Assembly (NCBI GenBank): GCA_039000515.1
Contig: JBCFYV010011135.1
Location: forward strand, 19,240,178 to 19,304,177
DNA: 64,000 bases
Reading direction: 5' to 3'
From: Timema cristinae
Lineage: Eukaryota; Arthropoda; Insecta; Phasmatodea; Timematidae
Each line of letters opens with the position of its first letter. Position 1 is the first letter of the stretch. A model generated the notes under the pieces. That model searched no databases. It saw nothing but the letters and a program-made list of their open reading frames with translations, and was not told where the DNA came from. The position numbers and the translations under genes were made by a program. This document shows positions 46,671 through 56,285 of the stretch, piece by piece.

Positions 46671-48040
46671 AACTGTAAAACGAAATTAAAAAATCATGAA
46701 GACAGAATAATATTAAAGAGTTACAATAAATGAGAATTACTGCTGTCCAATAATAAATTCATGAAAGGAACAAGAATCATCAAACAAACTTACAAAAGTC
46801 ATTGTGAAGGACACTAAGTGTTGGTACGACAGCGAGATGTTGACTGATTTAGGAGTAGTTCGATAAATTACATTTTGATCTGCTATTTTATTTTATTACA
46901 TCAATTAACTTAAGAAATTGTATCAATTAATTCTTTCTATATATATTTGAGCAATATATCTTAAGTCTTAAATTCTAAATCAAATCCACTCCTTACTTTC
47001 AACTCGCTTAGAATGTTTTCTAAAATGGTATTGGTTTAATCTGTTTAGAAGTAGTCCTCAATCGCTAAAATGTAATGTATTAGATTCGGTTTAGGTTTGA
47101 CAAAGTTTTGATATAGTTGGTTTTGGATTAGTATGTAAGCTTATATTAACGTTTGGAAAACTTAAAATTTTTCAAAGCTTATGATTCTAATTCTATTTTC
47201 AAATGATTGTTTAAGTCATTTTATTTATATTCAAACTTTCAACCTTATCTTCACAGGATATATCATCACTATTTGTATGTACTGGCACTAGAATGTACTA
47301 TAAATATAAACAAAAGTAACTTTTAATGAACACATTTTTAGAAAATTATGTTTAATACAGTTTATAGAAAAATTAAGAAAACTATGGTTTCTAAACATAT
47401 ATGTATGGTTTTAAAACCATCAATATCTTTATTTTCAATTAAAAAATGTGTTTTTAATAAAGATGTGCTCAAAAATCATCCCAGTTCAGGATACTCAAAG
47501 TTGGGCACTAAATGGGAGAGCACTTAGACCCACGCACCCGTTTAGAAATCCCGGATATTTTAAAACATAGTTTTCTACAAAATCGTGGCAAACATTATAA
47601 GAAGGTTTCTCTGATTGGCTAGAAGGCTTGAATTTAGAATTTAAAGTTAAAAAAAGAAAGAACCTTTACGTGTAAATGTGTACTTCTAAGATTAAAGCAA
47701 ATAGTTTGACACCTCTATATAGCCTTCCTCTATCAAAAATAAAGTCATATTTTTATAGGGTCGCAAATTGTGGAATTGTTTTACGCGATTATGTATGATG
47801 ACTCCCGATTTTTTTTTTTTTAACTTTAGAGTTAAAATCTAAACCGTTTAACTGGTCAGAACTTTCTCCCTCATTTTGATGAAAACAATATTTCAAAATA
47901 TCTAACTACTTCTTAAATAAATTGGTATTTCTAAACGTCTGCAATTCTTCTCAATGCTCCTTAATTAATAATTGCAGTTGACAGCCAGTCCCTTAGTTAA
48001 AAAAAAGGTCCATCGTGTTTCAAGTTTTCTTTATAATGTG
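46671..48040. other. AT-rich desert
   Basis: No feature recognised over about 1.4 kb. Confidence 0.5.
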
Positions 48041-48251
48041 CAGTCAGAGTAAACTTATTTGTGTGGCAGGATTAGGGTACTTTATGACGAGGGCTGGGAG
48101 TTAGAGATGGGGGCGGGGGAGGGTGCTACCTGAAGCTTGCTAGGTGACCGCCAGCCGACAGGAGCTCATATTTTGTATCTGCCTTTTAGTACATTCGAGT
48201 TTAAAGTGAGTCGTTTCAAAAATGCTCACTTGATTGCGCTGTAAGTCACTG

Positions 48252-48272
48252 GGGATCGCACCTAGCGATCCC
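48252..48272. repeat. Perfect 8-bp-stem hairpin
   Basis: GGGATCGC, loop ACCTA, GCGATCCC. It lies about 50 bp outside the shared body module of the neighbouring SINE-C unit and may belong to that element. Confidence 0.6.
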
Positions 48273-48299
48273 AACGTTGAGGGAGTAAAGCCTCGAAAA

Positions 48300-48407
48300 G
48301 GAGTGCAACATTTTTAACCTAGGGGCTGTGTATCTGTTATTTCCTTGTCTGTGCCCTTGGCTTAGTACAGAAATGCTCTACCCACTGAGTTATCCAGGAA
48401 TGGTCCC
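48300..48407 (-). mobile_element. SINE-C-like unit, left side of palindrome
   Basis: The minus strand reads TTCCTGGATAACTCAGTGGG, TAGAGCATTTCTGTACTAAG, CCAAGGG, then the 30-bp module shared with 35041-35070. The tRNA 5' half is well preserved, but the 3' half with the B box is missing. Confidence 0.7.
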
Positions 48408-48610
48408 ATACCCAGGGTCATTATTCACTCATATTTTAAGGCAGAGTCTATGATGGACGTGTGGAAATCGACTACAAATGTGTGATTTTATTAAGATCAC
48501 GAGCTATCAGATAACGCAGCCACGATTTCCGCACGTCCATCATAGACTCTGCCTTAAAATATGAGTGAAGAATGTCCCTGAGCATGGGACGATTCCTGGA
48601 TAGCTCAGTG
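48383..48610. repeat. 88-bp inverted repeat with 52-bp spacer
   Basis: The arms 48383-48470 and 48523-48610 match at 81 of 88 positions without gaps by my count. The inner part (ACTCATATTTTAAGGCAGAG then TCTATGATGGACGTG) is almost perfect. The outer ends of the arms are the first bases of two tRNA-like heads pointing away from each other. Confidence 0.9.
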
Positions 48611-48690
48611 GTTAGAGCAGTGGCGTACTAATCCAAAGGTCCTGGGTCCTGTGTCCAGGTGTTATTTTTCAATTTTCAGAATAACAGAAA
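48592..48690 (+). mobile_element. SINE-C-like unit, right side of palindrome
   Basis: TTCCTGGATAGCTCAGTGGT, TAGAGCAGTGGCGTACTAAT, GGTCCTGGGTCCTGTGTCCA, then TTATTTTTCAATTTTCAGAA. The 5' half resembles tRNA-Ile. The B-box region is mutated (GGGTCCTGT instead of GGTTCGA), so this is unlikely to be a working tRNA gene. Confidence 0.7.
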
Positions 48691-49156
48691 TATTTGGACA
48701 GCTATATAAGGAAAAATAAACTTAAAAAGATGTAACCAAATAGACTTTTGAGGATGGTCGAAAATCATTTAGTTAAAAAACCCTCATTTACCCCAGCCAT
48801 AAATCGATTGACAAATTCCTCGTCCCTGGGAATGTGAAACCAATATTACCCACATTACTAACGACTGACCACTGTATGATTACATGCTTGAGCTATAACC
48901 ATAGAAGCTTTATTTTATTGAAATTGATATATGTCAGAAATGACAGCTGCAAGCATATATTTGGATTCATGAATATTTGAAAATAGCTTATGTAACGTTT
49001 GTAACTATAAGATACATATCATGTTGTGGTAACCACATCGTAAAAGCTACCACAAGCCTTCACATAAACTATGAATTGGTGTGTGTATGCATAATTTAAC
49101 GTCCATAGCTAGAGCTTAAAGTGTCCATCTTTAAGTTTATATCACAACAGTGAGAT
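48691..49156. other. Spacer before assembly gap
   Basis: No feature recognised. Confidence 0.4.
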
Positions 49157-49256
49157 NNNNNNNNNNNNNNNNNNNNNNNNNNNNNNNNNNNNNNNNNNNN
49201 NNNNNNNNNNNNNNNNNNNNNNNNNNNNNNNNNNNNNNNNNNNNNNNNNNNNNNNN
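49157..49256. other. Assembly gap, exactly 100 N
   Basis: One hundred unknown bases. The round length suggests a placeholder gap of unknown true size. The open frame 49142-49537 that crosses it is meaningless. Confidence 0.99.
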
Positions 49257-49679
49257 AACACACTAAATAATTTTTTTTTTTTTTTAGTTTTCAGTCTTTG
49301 ATCAGACCAGTGATTTTCTGGTGGGGAATGTAGCGCGGTGCTACAAAATTGGAAGAGGCCTTTGAACACTTTTATGAACAATTGTAAATGTTTGCAATCT
49401 CTGATTAGAGCAAAATATTTTATCGGGGTGTATTGCGATGCATAAGGCTTAAAGAGGACCTTAAAACCATTATTTGTTGCTTTCAGGGATGATTTTGAGT
49501 AATGGTTATATGATGAGGTAGGAATGTGAAGACACAAATTTGTAGATGACTTTGCAAATTCTGTTTATTCTTTGTCTTGGATCATATACAACCGTTTATT
49601 TTAATGGAGTAGTTGCGAAACTTCAATCTTTTAGATGACCTTGAACCGTCTAATTAACACCGCTTCTTGATTATTTCAG
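49257..49679 (+). other. Inferred intron end upstream of the Ig exon
   Basis: Non-coding sequence ending in a pyrimidine-rich stretch and acceptor (TTGATTATTTCAG, AG at 49678-49679). No earlier exon of the gene was found upstream in the window. Confidence 0.6.
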
Positions 49680-49885
49680 GTTCTGACCATAATGACGGTT
49701 TGCTAATGAGGGAAGAACGGAGCTACGAAAGCAGACGAGGTTCCAAACACAGAGGTGACCTTGGAAATCATCTAGCTCCGGGTGCTAATGGGGTCTTCGC
49801 CACTGAGAACTCAACGGTGGTTACTGCCCAGACGGCTAGCACGGCTACTCTCCCGTGCGTTGTCAGGAAGTTTGGGAACGGAGTT
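49680..49885 (+). CDS. Partial gene: Dpr / zig-8-like Ig-domain protein, one internal exon
   Basis: This 206-bp exon begins with the last two bases of a codon and ends at a codon boundary. It is flanked by acceptor TTATTTCAG and consensus donor GTAAGT (49886-49891). It encodes about 68 residues. First comes a charged linker (EERSYESRRGSKHRGDLGN, LAPGANG), then FATENSTVVTAQTASTATLP and CVVRKFGNGV. The latter is the start of a V-type Ig domain: NST sequon, A/B strands and the B-strand cysteine in LPCVV. In Dpr proteins the next exon usually continues VSWIRRKD, and the frame here would allow it. Dprs are GPI-anchored or secreted neuronal surface proteins that bind DIP partners during synapse matching. 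The next exon is not seen in the following 14 kb, so the intron is long, as is common in this family. Which Dpr it is cannot be told. Confidence 0.85.
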
Positions 49886-50099
49886 GTAAGTGGTTCACTA
49901 TTATATAGGCTCGGAAAATATGAACTAAAAAGGTTAGATTTTACACACAAAAAAAAAATTAAAGGGTTTTTGGTGTGTCCCTATCATATTTTTTTTCTCT
50001 ACCTTTTTTTGGGGAAGTGAGTTTTTGATGTGTAATATGTGTCCTACACTCTTTTTGGCTATCCTAATATATATACATTAACTGGTTCCTTATCGTTTT
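49886..50099 (+). other. Start of the long intron after the Ig exon
   Basis: Begins GTAAGTGGTTCACTATTATA. Open reading past the donor (to 50020) is coincidental and changes to low-complexity residues. Confidence 0.7.
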
Positions 50100-50312
50100 T
50101 ATGAGAGCTAAGGTAACTGCCTCACCTGGTCAAGTTTGCCCTTATTGGGGAGATAAAGGTTAAAAATTGGCAAGGTGTACTGAAAATATTTTCCATCTAA
50201 GTTTTGTCTACTGTCCCATGCTAATAAGTATTGCTTTTTCTAGAAAATTATATGATTATCATTCATACCACATTAATGTAAGTATATGGATAGCTAAGAT
50301 GGGTAGTAGGGA
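50100..50312 (+). mobile_element. Probable ancient SINE-B
   Basis: GGTAACTGCCTCACCTGGTC, TTGGGGAGATAAAGGTTAAA, GTGTACTGAAAATATTTTCC, CATTAATGTAAGTATATGGA and GATGGGTAGTAGGG fall in the right order and spacing. Identity is low and the B box is destroyed. Confidence 0.45.
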
Positions 50313-50567
50313 ACAATGAACGAAAAAGAAAAGTACAATAATGGCTTAGGGAGGATAAAGATGGCATTTATAGGTGAATGTACCTTTATTCCTTAATTAT
50401 CTTAAAGGGAGATTGAATAACAATTAAGGAAAGAATATTCCCAGCTAACCCACCCTTAATTGTAGGATGAAATTACCCATCACCAGTAAAGCAGACCAGG
50501 GTAAATTAAGGACATAGACCACTTGCCAGGAAATTCCTGCACCCTTATATTAATTTAGTCCTTAAAA

Positions 50568-50829
50568 TATAATAATATTATTTAGCACCGCGTCTTACTA
50601 CCAGTTCGGGTTATACGCTTTAAATACTAATTACGTTAATGGATTTAGGAATTGGGAAGGTTGTATTAGAAGAAGTGAACCTGCATTTTCGTGGATGGAG
50701 AGTGGAAAACCATTTAGGAAAAACCACCCCCAGTTCACCCGAACGAGATTTGAACCTCGATCTCCCCGTCCTCAGCAGCCGAGCTCAACACGACACGCGC
50801 GTTAGCCAACTACGCCACCGAGGCGGGTC
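50568..50829 (-). mobile_element. SINE-B copy (antisense), full length
   Basis: On the minus strand the head CCCGCCTCGGTGGCGTAGTT is intact. The plus strand starts AGCACCGCGTCTTACTACCA. Flanks TAGTCCTTAAAA (50556-50567) and TAGTCTTTAAAA (50830-50841) differ at one position. The frame 50639-50839 is the antisense SINE translation ([32 protein letters not shown]). It lies in the intron after the Ig exon. Confidence 0.94.
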
Positions 50830-50841
50830 TAGTCTTTAAAA

Positions 50842-51540
50842 GTAGGACCTATTATCTTAAGAAAACTTTTTAAATCTATAACGTGGATTACATATTGTTT
50901 TAGCATCCTACATAAACCATACATTCCTTCATACAAAAATTCAATATTTAATATTTATATATTGTTATTGCATGTTTCAAAAATATCTTTTTTATATTTA
51001 AGAATAACAAATTTATATGAAAAATGTATTTTCTTTGTTAGGTATTACTTTATAGAATAATTTTTTCTATATCATCCCTCTAGCCTATTTAAAAACCTTG
51101 AAGAAGATAACTATATTATGTTTATGTTTTACCTTGTTCAAAAGTTTTTATTAAAATAGAGAGAGATGGAACTACGTTAATATGTAGAAATTGCTTCATA
51201 CAAGAGCAAATAAAATAACATACAGTAGGTTCTCTATATTCCAACATCTCATATGTTTTGAAGTAGGTAAATGCTCGGGGTGATTCATTTTAAATGGGAT
51301 GAATGATTTGTGGTTACTAAAAAAAGAACAGCAATATATTTTTCTTTTAAATTGTCAGGCACATCATACAAACGGACTCATTAAAAATTCTCATACATAT
51401 GTTTACAGTGAACTTCAATTATATGATTTTTAATCAGAAAAAATAACATAACATCTTATTCTACACAATATGAACAGTATTCATATATAAACATAAAACA
51501 AATTTAAAACTATTTTTAGACTATATTAAACCATTCATAA
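50842..51540. other. AT-rich intron-like sequence
   Basis: No feature recognised. Confidence 0.5.
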
Positions 51541-51559
51541 ATCAGTTATTTAGAAATAC

Positions 51560-51670
51560 TTAATATATATATAATTATATATATTTATATATGTATATAT
51601 AAATATATATATGTATATATATGTATTATACATATATAAATATATATATGTATATATATATGTATATATA
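51560..51670. repeat. TATATG/TATATA microsatellite
   Basis: Repeated ATATATATGTATAT modules with near-palindromic structure. Confidence 0.9.
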
Positions 51671-51933
51671 GTTGTCATTTTGAAATAATTTTATTTATCA
51701 AAAAAATTAACATTATTCCAAATTACATATTTTGAAATGAATGGAAATTTTCGGGAAATTTCTAATTTCATCTAAATTAAACCAGCCTTAAATTAGTTTA
51801 TTTGAAATATATACATTATAATTTATCATAAAAAATAGATATCAAATAGCAATTTTCAACAAAACAGTTTGAGAAATTTTGGAATTTTAAGTGTCAGTCA
51901 TGATAATATTAACCCTAGTAAGTGAATGGGAAA

Positions 51934-52125
51934 ACAAAAAACCATGGTTATATATATATAATATAACCATGGTTTTTTGTTTATATATATATATATATAT
52001 GGTGTTTTGGTTATATATATATATTTATATATATATGGTGTTTTGGTATATATATATATATATTTATATATTATATGGTGTTTTGGTTTTATATATATAT
52101 ATATATATTATATATATATAAAACA
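51934..52125. repeat. Palindrome-headed minisatellite of GGTGTTTTGG plus AT runs
   Basis: A perfect 20-bp inverted repeat, ACAAAAAACCATGGTTATAT (51934-51953) against its complement at 51961-51980, opens the array. GGTGTTTTGG then recurs three times, near 52001, 52037 and 52078, each followed by (TA)n with a TTTA interruption. Frames here are low complexity. Confidence 0.9.
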
Positions 52126-52407
52126 ACTAAATACAAAGTTTGAACAAAATCCATCTATTTCTTTAAATCAAAGCCCAATGTCAGAAAGACACTAAGAAAT
52201 GTAAAATTATAATTTTTCACTAGGTGGCTGGTAGATTTTAAGGATTTGTTCTAATATAAAACCAAGAATTTTCAATATTCTTATTTTATATAATATCCTA
52301 ATAATAAATACATTTGTTAATATATAGAGATTTTTTTAACAGTGAAATGAGTGTGATAAACAATAAATAAATTAGTTTCCTCCTAACACTTAACATTTAA
52401 CTCTTAA

Positions 52408-52758
52408 CAATTTACATTAATATTAATATTCAGCCCAGATTTCAACATCACCGTCAATTATGTCCAATATTGGAGTGATGCGTTAGAAAAGGTAACACTT
52501 AAGGCTCTTGGCCCTGTCAAGTGCAAGTCTAAAACGGGTTTTGTGGAATGGTGTGTGGGAGGGCTAAGGGCGAGGCGTGGCATGGCTTTACAAACGACCA
52601 AAGTATCCTTCCGCGCCAACATGAAAAGAGGGATCACAGATAACGTAGATGACGCTAGCTACTGGACAGGTCTTGCGGAAAAATCATATGTTGGGAAACA
52701 TAAGCTTTCTCAAGAACGAGTAAAATTTTTATGTCAATATTTTCAACATCCCTTCTAA
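52408..52758 (+). CDS. Unrecognised open frame, candidate 3' terminal exon or TE fragment
   Basis: The frame is open for 116 codons before the TAA at 52756, and much of it is GC-richer than its surroundings. A plausible acceptor (TTAATATTCAG, AG at 52432-52433) would start an exon encoding PDFNITVNYVQYWSDALEK. It continues through GFVEWCVGGLRARRGMALQ and DNVDDASYWTGLAEKSYVG to a C-terminal QYFQHPF. There is an internal AAG/GTAACA donor-like site at 52490. I do not recognise the protein. No signal peptide or membrane segment is visible, and no start codon precedes 52543 in frame. It could be a host exon, a fragment of an unknown mobile element, or chance. Confidence 0.3.
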   Translation, partial: QFTLILIFSPDFNITVNYVQYWSDALEKVTLKALGPVKCKSKTGFVEWCVGGLRARRGMALQTTKVSFRANMKRGITDNVDDASYWTGLAEKSYVGKHKLSQERVKFLCQYFQHPF

Positions 52759-53261
52759 GATAAAGTATCGATGTTTATTAATGACTACAATCTCTTTGTT
52801 TTGTTATGTAGATGGCAGTTTTCTAATGAAACAATTTCTATTTCATTGATATTTGATCACTGTTAAAATGATAGAGGAGTGTATATAAAAAGTATAACTT
52901 AATCAACATGCTTCTATTCTTGATCAAACCGTTTCCAAATAAAAAATTACAAAACCATACAAATTCTTGAAGATAACCGTTTGTTCCCATGCCTCTGCAT
53001 TTCCACGACAGATGAAAAGGTTCCTTAACAAAGATTTATGAAATTATTTATGAATCATACTATTTACAACTATAGATTATAATTTTGTTTAAGAACTTTC
53101 ATTTTATTCGTCTCTTGCGTGAATTTTAAGTTTTATATGTTTTTAAATGTGTCCATTCCCTTTCAACTTGAGAAGCCGAAAACTTACTGTTTTATTATAC
53201 ATTAATAATATTAATAAATACATTGTATTATAACAAATTTGAACATTACTTTATATAATAA
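52759..53261. other. AT-rich spacer
   Basis: No feature recognised. Confidence 0.5.
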
Positions 53262-53516
53262 TAATAATCTTTAGCACCACGTCTTACTACCAGTTTGGGT
53301 TATACGCTTTAAGTACTAATTACGCAAATTGATTAGGAATTGGGAAGGTTTAATTAGAGGTAGTGAAACCGCATTTGCGTGGAGGGAGAGTAGAAAATCA
53401 TTAAGGAAAAAACACCCCCAGTTCACCCGACCGAGATTCGAACCTCTATCTCCCCGTCCTCAGTAGTAGAGCTCAACACGACAAGCGCGTTAACCAACTA
53501 TGCCACTGAGGTGGGT
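53262..53516 (-). mobile_element. SINE-B copy (antisense), full length
   Basis: The minus strand reads CCCACCTCAGTGGCATAGTT, GATAGAGGTTCGAATCTCGG and tail ACCCAAACTGGTAGTAAGAC, with AAT repeats at the plus-strand start. It sits next to the A-rich end of the LINE fragment that follows. Confidence 0.92.
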
Positions 53517-53570
53517 ATTATTATATACATCGTATATTATAATCCAAAGTTGAATCCTTAATATCCGTTT

Positions 53571-54447
53571 TTTTTTACCAAGAACCTGTGAGTGAATATT
53601 TGGCGTATACTCTATATTTTATTGTGTTTACACTTTTCTCAGAAATTATTAAATATAACATGGTAAAACAATACGACTTCATAAGCAATCCACAAAGTAA
53701 GAGTAGACTAAAATTAAGTTTTACTCAAGTTATACATAATTACCTAATCTACGGCAGTAGGAACACAAAGATTTACTGCCACCTATCCATCTATATAGAT
53801 AGTTCTATCCAGTCCACCTAATTACAATCTATCCCTATATTGATCTAGTTATATTCTGTCCATCTTATTACACCTTATACCTATTTTGAGCCAGTTATAT
53901 CAATGGAGATATGATAAAATATCTCAAGGGTTCTATCCAGTCCACCTCATTACATCCTATCCCTATATTGAGCTAGTTCTATCCAGTCCACCTCATTACA
54001 CCCTATCTCTTTCAGGTCCATTTTAAAGTTACCCTCCCATCTATGTCTAGATCCTCCCAATAGTCTCATCCCATTGTTTTCCCATTACTACCCTGAACAT
54101 GGTTCTAGATTTCCCATTCAGGCCGTATGTCCTGCTTATCCTAATTAACGAGACTTAATCATCCTAGCAATGTTTTATTATGAGTATAAGTATTGGTGTT
54201 CATCATTATGTAAACTTCAAAACTCCCCAGTATCATCTTTTATTTTTAGACTAAATATCTTCCTAAACAACTTGTTTTTGAGCACCCTAAATTTAACCTT
54301 GTCATCCAAGGTAAGAGACCACGTTTCAAACCCATAGAAAACAACTGGTAAAACTATTGTTTTGTGAATAATGTCTCGTCTATTAACACTTTTTTTTTCC
54401 CAATTGAATTTAAAATTAATTTTTTGATGAAACAAACCCTCATACAT
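53571..54447 (-). mobile_element. 5'-truncated non-LTR retrotransposon (ORF2 C-terminus plus 3' UTR)
   Basis: On the minus strand, TIVLPVVFYGFETWSLTLDD and RVLKNKLFRKIFSLKIKDD form the region after the reverse transcriptase core (the usual YGSETW...LR.FE.K.LRKI). SLHNDEHQYLYS follows after a stop where intact elements have Trp. With frameshifts, AGHTA then MGN, and RHRWEGNFKMDLKE, follow. Next comes the EVDWIEL minisatellite, then a NLCVPTA-like end. The probable 3' UTR has AATAAA near 53620 and a short A-run near 53571. The 5' end is lost close to 54447. It is inactive. Confidence 0.8.
53791..54013 (-). repeat. LINE-derived ~46-bp minisatellite, 4 units
   Basis: Four units of the EVDWIELAQDRD-coding repeat, one carrying an extra stretch (CAATGGAGATATGATAAAAT). 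The unit next to KMDLKE is the best preserved, with CTATCCAGTCCACCTCATTA. It is the shortest of three such arrays and lies at the same place in the LINE. Confidence 0.85.
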
Positions 54448-55000
54448 AATATTATATATATATATATATAATTCTTATATATTTTTAATTAAATATAATT
54501 AATCTGACGAAGGTAATTATTTTGCTATTATTATATATTATAGTTTCTGAGAAATGTGTATTTATAATAAAATGTAGAGTAATCCTATGTATAAATGATT
54601 CACTTCAAAGTCCCATAAGCATAGATATTATATATTTTATTTTAGCATTTGTAAAAAAAGAAAAAAAAAAAGGTGTGTTTCTATAGAGTGTTTATCCGCC
54701 ACAATCTTTTGAGAACGTCATGCTTTGAAGTCACCCTTTTAATCTCTGTTTAAGTGTGTGGGGGGAGGGAGGGCGTGAGGGTGGCCATATTTTCTAAACT
54801 CTTGGAAAACCTTCAGCGTATGTTATCTCAAGTAAACCGTTTAACACGTTATTAAAACTGTGATAAAGGTATAGAAGGGGTGTAAGCCGCAAAAAGGTTA
54901 ATTCAGTTTTCACGATTGAGGTAAGAAAGTGTGTACAGAACCAATTTTAAATTAAATTACATAATGTAACATCTTTTTTATTTTTGCTCTGCGTTTTGAT
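54448..55000. other. Spacer with (TA)n at 54452-54470
   Basis: A short TA tract lies just beyond the truncated LINE end. A G-rich GTGGGGGGAGGGAGGG run lies near 54760. No gene. Confidence 0.5.
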
Positions 55001-55170
55001 ACCAACCTGGGATACACATTATTAGATACATTAATTGAGACGAATTTAAAGGAAATAGATTTATATTTTCGTAAAAGGAAGAGTGGAAAATTATTTCTAG
55101 AAATCTTTGCGTAACCGCTGAGAATTCGAACTCTGAGCTCCCGATAAATTGCAAATTAAACTCTATGAGC
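55000..55170 (-). mobile_element. Ancient SINE-B (antisense)
   Basis: ACATTAATTGAGACGAAT, TTTTCGTAAAAGGAAGAGTG, GAAAATTATTTCTAGAAATC and GAGAATTCGAACTCTGAGCT (reversed B box) follow in order. Highly diverged. Confidence 0.55.
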
Positions 55171-55309
55171 CTAATATTTGATTTTTGAACCCACCTTTGA
55201 GGACTATAATGTAATTAAAACAAATATTGTATTTGCTTCTATATAAGTAGCCTGATTATATTAAAATACATATGTTTATATATATATATTAAAATATTTG
55301 AAGGTTACA

Positions 55310-55370
55310 CGTGAAAGGGGGAGAGTAACATTAAAAATATTTTCAAGGGCAACGTCGTTTCTATGTCAAT
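55310..55370 (-). repeat. Fragment of dispersed repeat family D
   Basis: GGGGGAGAGTAACATTAAAA then ATATTTTCAAGGGCAACGTC resembles 13055-13090 (GGGAGTCACACTAAAAATAT, TTTTTCAGTACGATAT). Short and tentative. Confidence 0.35.
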
Positions 55371-55559
55371 CCTCACAAGAATCCAAAGGTTTTTTGTTTG
55401 TTTTTTAGATTTTAAACAATTTAAATATAGCAAAAACATCTTTTAACCATAATCTAAAATGCACTAGAAATGCATTATGATTGTGTAACAGTCAATTTGT
55501 GTTTACATTTGAATCTACCCTTATTTCACCTGTGGCATTCATATATAATGATTGATATA

Positions 55560-56285
55560 TAGACTATATATATATAGGATATATATAAGCGATTTATAGG
55601 CTATATATATATATAAGCTCTATATATAAGCTATATATATAGGCTATATATAAGCTATATATATAGGCTATATATAAGCTATATATATAGGCTATATATA
55701 AGCTATATATAGATAAAATATATAAGCCATATATAGGCTATATATATACTATATATAGGCTATATATAAGCTAATATTTAGGCTATATATAAGCTATATA
55801 TAGATAAAATATATAAGCCATATATTTAGGCTATATATATACTATATATAGGCTATATATAAGCTATATATTTAGGCTATATATAAGCTATATATTTAGG
55901 CTATATATAAGCTATATATATAGGCTATATATAAGCTATATATATAGGCTATATATAAGCTATATATATAGGCTATATATAAGCTATATATATAGGCTAT
56001 ATATAAGCTATATATAGATAAAATATATAAGCCATATATAGGCTATATATAAGCTATATATTTAGGCTATATATAAGCTATATATTTAGGCTATATATAA
56101 GCTATATATAGGCTATATATAAGCTATATATATAGGCTATATATTATCTATATATTTAGGCTATATATATCTATATATTTAGGCTATATATATCTATATA
56201 TTTAGGCTATATATATCTATATATTTAGGCTATATATATCTATATATATAGGCTATATATATAGGCTATGCATATAGGCTATGTA
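55560..56285. repeat. AGGCTATATATAAGCTATAT satellite with higher-order pattern
   Basis: The basic unit is 20-22 bp, AGGCTATATATAAGCTATAT plus TA or TT, repeated about 30 times. A variant block GATAAAATATATAAGCCATA recurs at about 55711, 55802 and 56016, each time inside the same neighbourhood, so larger blocks have been duplicated. The right end degenerates into ATCTATATATTTAGGCTAT units. Units are self-complementary (GGCTATA/TATAAGC). Confidence 0.95.

Noticed and set aside
48594..48665. Possible functional tRNA gene
   Set aside because: The 5' half resembles tRNA-Ile, but the B-box/T-arm region is mutated, and it is followed by a tail shared with other repeat copies.
49142..49537. 131-codon minus-strand frame
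   Set aside because: It runs through the 100-N gap, so the frame is not real sequence.
49886..50020. Coding continuation of the Ig exon
   Set aside because: A consensus donor GTAAGT ends the exon. Beyond it the peptide becomes Lys/Phe low-complexity and lacks the expected Trp of the Ig fold.
55560..56285. CRISPR-like regular repeats
   Set aside because: There are no unique spacers; units are contiguous AT-rich satellite sequence in a eukaryotic genome.
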